NCBI RefSeq assembly: GCF_000218685.1
Contig: NW_006763304.1
Span: forward strand, 863,269-927,268
Length of the DNA: 64,000 nt
Reading direction: 5' to 3'
From: Serpula lacrymans var. lacrymans S7.9
Lineage: Eukaryota > Basidiomycota > Agaricomycetes > Boletales > Serpulaceae
Part shown: piece by piece, positions 59,156 to 64,000 of the stretch
Numbering within the stretch: the stretch's first letter is position 1
Layout: each line of letters starts with the position of its first letter
The notes under the pieces: model-generated
Seen by the model: only the letters and a program-made list of their open reading frames with translations
What the model was told of the DNA's origin: nothing
Database searches by the model: none
Program-made: the position numbers and the translations under genes

Positions 59156-60174
59156 TTACAGCCTGGCAAGGACTGCATCGGCTCCTGAGACACTGACTTC
59201 GCGTCCAGGCTCAACCTACAGATAACGAGGGTAAGGAGATTGATGAACCATCAGCAAATGGTAGTAGATGCAGTGCAGCAAAGGCAAGAAAAAGAGAGTG
59301 ACCCACCTCGACGTACTTGACCACCAAATCGTCGATGATCAGTGCATAGCGCGCCGTGCGAGTTCCGAAGCCTACGGCGGAGAGGTCGACGGTGAGGCCT
59401 AGGGAGGCAGAGAAAGCGGTGTTGGGGTCGGAGAGAGTAAGGATCTATGAGGAATAACGATGCGTGAGAAGGTATTTGGCAGTGATTCGTGGTCGAGATA
59501 AGAAGCATAGTGGATGTAAATTCGATGGGCGACATGGACATACCTTCTCATTGCAACCCTCAATCCTGCCCCAGGCACTCATAACGAAAGCATCGTTGGC
59601 AGCAACGACAGCAATGACATCAACGCCTTTGGCTTTGAATTCATCGTACTTGGCGAGATAAGGCGGGAGATGGTTAATGTGGCAGGTTGGCTGTTTGACG
59701 TTGGCGCAGTGAGATTGTGCGAGAGATTACGTGTGAAGCATAAAGCAGGATTGGGGAGGTAGATGAATGGTGGTAACAGTGTAGCTTAGTTGATGCGTAC
59801 CGTGAAAGCACCAGGGACGGAGAACAACACGACCTTCTTGCCTTTCCACTCGTCCGTCGAGAGCGTCGTGGCTAGTTAAGCCGCATGCAAGCGTGAGTAA
59901 ATGATGCAAGAAAAAGACGACCAGAGAACATACGGATTCCACAGGCGGCCTTTGTTAATGCACAAAAATAGTCGAAATTTCAGGAAGGGTGTAAGAATAT
60001 CATACATAGATAACAGCGTAAATTTTGAGTAAAAGAGATCGTCAATAATCCGAACTATGCGATGGAGCGCCGTGAACTCACGCTATCTGCGAGAGCAGGT
60101 GTAAAAGGAACATATGCAAACTTCCCAGATGGGAGTGTGTCGCCAACGGAGATCTTTGGAGATGGGCCAGACAT
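59156..60174 (-). CDS. atypical 2-Cys peroxiredoxin, Prx5/AHP1/PMP20 type
   Basis: Thioredoxin-fold peroxidase that reduces hydroperoxides with a peroxidatic Cys. Exon 1 is 60174-60082 (MSGPSPKISVGDTLPSGKFA). Later exons give TTLSTDEWKGKKVVLFSVPG, then AFT joined to PTCHINHLPPYLAKYDEF, so the active-site Pro-x3-Thr-x2-Cys motif (PGAFTPTC) is complete. GVDVIAVVAANDAFVMSAWG and ILTLSDPNTAFSASLGL follow. The last exon gives VEPGREVSVSGADAVLARL and the TAA at 59156. The protein has about 170-190 residues. Fungal members are cytosolic or peroxisomal. The C-terminus ARL is close to, but not, a canonical SKL-type PTS1. Confidence 0.9.
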
Positions 60175-61059
60175 TGTCAAGAGTTAGGTAGTTAAGAAGG
60201 ATGATTTGGATATGAGTGCTCGTTGTAAGAAAACAAAACCTGATAAATGTGTGCCAGCGAGAGATTCACAAGGTGGTGTGATCTTGCTTACTATCGATTA
60301 TCATGTTACTTATCAGTAATATTGACCTGCGAATGGTGTGATCGTGATCGTGCGGAATATGCGGATGGTGACCGAAACAATATCCGCATTAGGAAGGTAG
60401 TAATAGAAAAATGGCAACTACAGCGAAACTGCCTTTCATAACGCAGTAAGTCTGGTTCTGACGATATAGAGACAAGACCCAGAAAAGCTCTCCTTGAGAA
60501 GTTTTCACACTACGTTGAGCGCATAAAATTACTGGACAGTGACTGCAACTTTCTCTTCAGATGTAGAGATCTCCAGCACGCAGTCTACCACTCATAAGAA
60601 CCAACCAGCCATGAATCCCCGAAACTCTAGAGATCAACCTGCCCATCTCTAATATGTTCCGGGGAATCAACCGAAAGGCATAGCAAGGTAAGTTATTACT
60701 CGCCGCAGTTATCTTGGCAACCTACTTCCATTAACGATCCGCCATTTTGTCGCAGCAGACCAACGTATACTCCTAATGATGTGCAGCACCTTTCAAGTTC
60801 AGATTCAGAGTTAGACAGTCACATCCATCCATGGAATAGCCTACTCGGAATATCATCATAACTTCAGAGACGATTTTGCCACGTTCCAGGCACTGGTTGA
60901 TACCATTTACGACGGGGTGGTATTAGTCTCAGTTTCAATACTTACGATCCCTCGGCCATGCGCTCATATTTTACGATCAAACCAATTCCTTAATGTGCCA
61001 AGAAATGTGACGAAGAAACTGAGCTCGCAAGCTAGCCACAGAGCCTGAGTGCTAGTGAT
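60175..61059. other. intergenic, no gene recognised
   Basis: Promoter side of the peroxiredoxin gene and 3' flank of the sirtuin remnant. No motif was found. Confidence 0.35.
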
Positions 61060-62240
61060 ACTCAGTATTCATGGACGAGTTTTTCAGGAGTGTATTGGAC
61101 AATGGTGCACACCAGTGTCTTGAATTTAGGAACCTTGAGGGATTTACCGAGAATAATGAGAAGTGTATCCTCACATGGACCGAGGAACAAGAAATTCGCA
61201 TCACTTCACCCGCAAAATGTTCCAGATTGAAAATAGCAACTTTACCTGCCTTGCCTTTCACTGTCTTAGCGAAACATGCAGCTGGGTACACCTAATCCAG
61301 AGGGATCAGCTCAAGTCACATTACATCATAGATCATTCGACTGTACCAATCACGACGTGCCAACCGTGATCAGAAGTTCAGTCCCGTTTAGCTCTTTTGC
61401 TATTACCTCAAGTCCTCTGGACTTCACCGACCATACAGCCGCTGGAAGCAAGAGAGTACCCGTACCCCCATATCAATTTGACCCAGTCCCCCGCATGATC
61501 GAAGTTTCGCAACTGGTATGTCTGCGCCTCAAGGCTATCCTTTGAGGCGTCAAGAAGTACTGGACTGAGAGGTGTCTCGTAAGTAACGTTTAGATGCTTG
61601 CATTGTGAACAATTCGTTTTGTGCGCCGACCCATGTATTTTTATCAGGTTCTCCTGTGCGGGTATCATTTCCTCTCCAGTCAGCCTGTCAGATAATCCTT
61701 TGAGAGCACGCGGGGAGAGTTTTGAATTCCGCGTTATAAATAAGGGAAAATCAAGTGCCAGAGAAGACGGGATACGGTACCGGACAGTAGGCACGGACAG
61801 AGATACAATGGCATGATGCGCTGCATTTAGTCGAGCTTCCAGACACCTAGATCAAGGTGAAAGCACTGAATGACATTCGGTATATCGTTTTCTGTCATTC
61901 TAAACGTACATCTTGCGTCGGTAACGATAAAATTGACACACCTTTCTAGCATTCTTTATGAATCTTTCTGGAGTGGTGAGTTCCTGTGCGTCCCGCCTTC
62001 GCTAAGCGCTAGATGCCCAATGATAAAATACGCGAAAGATGAGCCCATAGATTTGTGTATTCCATCAACCATTCTGACCTCGATATGTGGATACGCTTTT
62101 AAATCAAAGTGCAGTATAATCAAAGCTCATCCCCCTTTATTTAGAGTCGGACGTACGATGGACACACTTACCTGAACCAGCAAGTATAACAACTTATTTC
62201 GCAAAAGCGAGAACGATCATAGCGACGTGGTAAATTGCTA
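61060..62240 (-). pseudogene. SIRT5-type sirtuin, decayed second copy
   Basis: The family order is preserved on the minus strand but in shifting frames. VVILAGSG (Rossmann) is near 62200. TPERFIKNARKVCQFYRYRR is at about 61970-61910. LNAAHHAIVSLSVPTVRYR follows, then NLIKIHGSAHKTNCSQCKHL near 61640-61590. A shifted remnant of the family's GLLRPxVVWFGE motif is near 61450, then LLITVGTS, VYPAACFAKTVKGKAGKVAI and, in another frame, NFLFLGPCEDTL at about 61190. The second zinc Cys pair and several catalytic residues are lost. At least four frame changes or stops mark it as dead. It parallels the apparently intact start at 148. Confidence 0.75.
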
Positions 62241-63575
62241 GTGGTGATGCGCCTCAGGGCCTCGCCTCAGGCGGCAATTTGTCGAGGTTCTCACGGTCTT
62301 GCAGATTTTCTTGCAACAGACCAGCTTACCAACATCAGAGTAAACCGTCCACAACCCACTGAAGATTAGCACCAGGGTATGGATTTTACATATCCAGATA
62401 CGCATCGAGCAAATTGGTCTGAGGGAAAGGTGTGCCCTAGTGAACTTGAAATATATCACACTTGTGTTGCTTAGAGAAGATATTTCTTTAAGAAACACGA
62501 TTGTGATATATCTTCAGGAGAAAATAAACTGGCTACACACCGCGTTTCGTCCACTGGCCACGCTGAATCATGGTCCCGCACATATGGCCTTCACCGTGAT
62601 AACCACTTTATTCTGTCTATTCTGATCTTCAGGGAGCAGTGATCGCGAGAGGATTTTTGGGTTGCTTGACGCATGTTGTCCTGGGATGAACAGCTAGCGT
62701 TTAGCTCAGGGAAAGGAGAAAGACAAAGCGAGGTGGGAAAGTCATCAGTATGGTTATAAGAGACCAAGGCGCCGCGGTGGTGCTGGTTGGCTGCTTGTCT
62801 CGGTCGGACCCAGTAGAGAATTTGCCCTTCAATAGGGCGGGCCGGCGTTAGCTAACGGGCCGGCGCTCAAAGGTATGTTTGTTTTTTGAGTTCGACTTGA
62901 CTTAGAGATCAAATGACAGTTTTATTTTACAATACAGATCAGCCAAGCACACGGTCATTCGCAGTCTTAATACTCACAGCGGTGTACGGTCGTGTCAACT
63001 TCTCTGTATTTCAATTTTCTGTTCAGATCACCGAAATATACCTGCGAACTTACCTGCACTTGATCCTAGCCTTAGCAGCAGTCACTAGGCCAACTTTGAT
63101 TGTGTTCTTTGAGTACATCTCATTCTCAAAGTGCAACATTCCATTCCCAGTTTATGACTCAAATACTCGATGGCTACTGTACCAACAAATTCTGTTATGT
63201 TTCGTTTTGTCTCCCAGAACAAAATTAGTTTCGCGAGGAATCTCATGGCCCCTCGTTGCTCTCACATATTATCTTCGCAGTAGCGTAGAGTATCAAACTC
63301 CAGGCGCCCTACCTAAGTCCGTGGTATTTTAAACTTCGGTATTTCTGTCTATCGTTGTTCCTGTCAGCATGGTGGAGACTTCTGTATTCAACGCTTCTGG
63401 CACTCCTCGATGGCCTGCTCTCCCTTTCATATTCCGCAAATTTATCGGGTGCCACTGATCGGACAAACGCTTTTACCTCGGATGCGAAACTATTCGTTGA
63501 TTCTCCTGGGGTAGTATATATGCCTTCACATGGATCAGTTTTACGAAGTACTGTCGAGTCGCAACACTGTCCGTC
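62241..63575. other. intergenic, GH74 promoter side
   Basis: No gene was recognised. Small ORFs (for example 62913-63332) lack motifs. A gtagtatatatgcc TATA-like sequence lies near 63513, about 60 bp upstream of the GH74 start. Confidence 0.35.
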
Positions 63576-64000
63576 ATGCTCATCCCAAACATCCTTGCAG
63601 TGTTAGCTGCAGTGGCCATCGGTCCATCTGTTTCTGCAGCGTCCTCTCAAGCTTATAACTGGCAAAACGTCAAGATTGGAGGCGGGGGCGGCTTTACACC
63701 AGATATTATATTCAACCCATCTGAAAAAGGGCTTACCTATGCTCGTATGGATATTGGGGGTGCGTATAAGATGAACACGGATGGATCTTGGACTCCTCTG
63801 TTGGATTGGGCGGACAATACGAGGTGGGACTACTGGGGAGTCGACGCTATTGCGACTGATCCCGTAGACACGGGTCGACTATATTTAGTCAGCTATTTGT
63901 TATCCTATACTTGTGAAAGGTTACTAAAATGATATCAGGCTGTAGGGATGTATACCAATTCATATGACCCTAACAACGGCACTATCTTGATATCTACTGA
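63576..64000 (+). CDS. GH74 xyloglucanase / xyloglucan-active endoglucanase, 5' end
   Basis: From ATG 63576 a signal peptide (MLIPNILAVLAAVAIGPSVSA) is followed by YNWQNVKIGGGGGFTPDIIF, ARMDIGGAYK and PLLDWADNTRWDYWGVDAIA, then TDPVDTGRLYL, the N-terminal repeat of the seven-bladed GH74 propeller. An intron (about 63887-63938) separates it from AVGMYTNSYDPNNGTILIST. The Asp in ARMDIGGAY is the position of one of the two catalytic acids in GH74. The gene runs off the right edge. A role in plant cell-wall xyloglucan breakdown is inferred from the family. Confidence 0.93.

Overview
The window reads as a filamentous basidiomycete nuclear genome, most likely Agaricomycetes. Genes are split by many 45-70 bp GT-AG introns. 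The gene set includes PEX19, NDC1, AFG2, a KRE6/SKN1 glucan synthesis protein, a PL8 polysaccharide lyase and a GH74 xyloglucanase. The interspersed DNA is Ty1/copia, Ty3/gypsy chromovirus, Harbinger and solo-LTR debris. Order or genus cannot be fixed from this sequence.

Layout. 1-15.6 kb is ordinary gene space, all on the minus strand: the 5' end of a SIRT5-type sirtuin (running off the left edge), PEX19, a secreted PL8 lyase, a TLC-domain membrane protein, the nucleoporin NDC1 and the AAA ATPase AFG2. A stretch at 5.5-7.7 kb has no gene I can support. 15.9-28.3 kb is a transposon cluster: four LTR families, a broken copia element, a 100-N assembly gap and an apparent 8.3 kb inversion. 29.8-30.6 kb holds a PXMP4-type peroxisomal membrane protein with a 946 bp inverted-repeat element just upstream. 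32.0-46.7 kb is a nested stack: a dead Harbinger transposon carries a complete 8.75 kb chromodomain gypsy element, which itself carries a 1.8 kb LTR-like element. 49-51.9 kb is the KRE6/SKN1 gene. 53-54.8 kb is LTR debris again. 57.4-64 kb holds a periplasmic-binding-protein-like gene, a peroxiredoxin, a dead second sirtuin copy and the 5' end of a GH74 xyloglucanase.

Most notable: two related solo-LTR families (called LTR-M1 and LTR-M2 here) carry, near their 5' ends and upstream of the TATA box, a 56-59 codon ORF for a one-pass membrane micropeptide. Its amino acids are conserved while third codon positions have drifted. A third LTR-like family (LTR-L, about 1.8 kb, 4-bp NCGN target duplications) carries a 180-codon ORF that is open in three copies. 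The gypsy element has an extra cysteine-rich ORF after pol. The family labels LTR-L, LTR-S, LTR-M1 and LTR-M2 are mine.

Exon boundaries were read by eye from splice sites and reading frames. Coordinates of multi-exon genes give the outer limits of the coding sequence.
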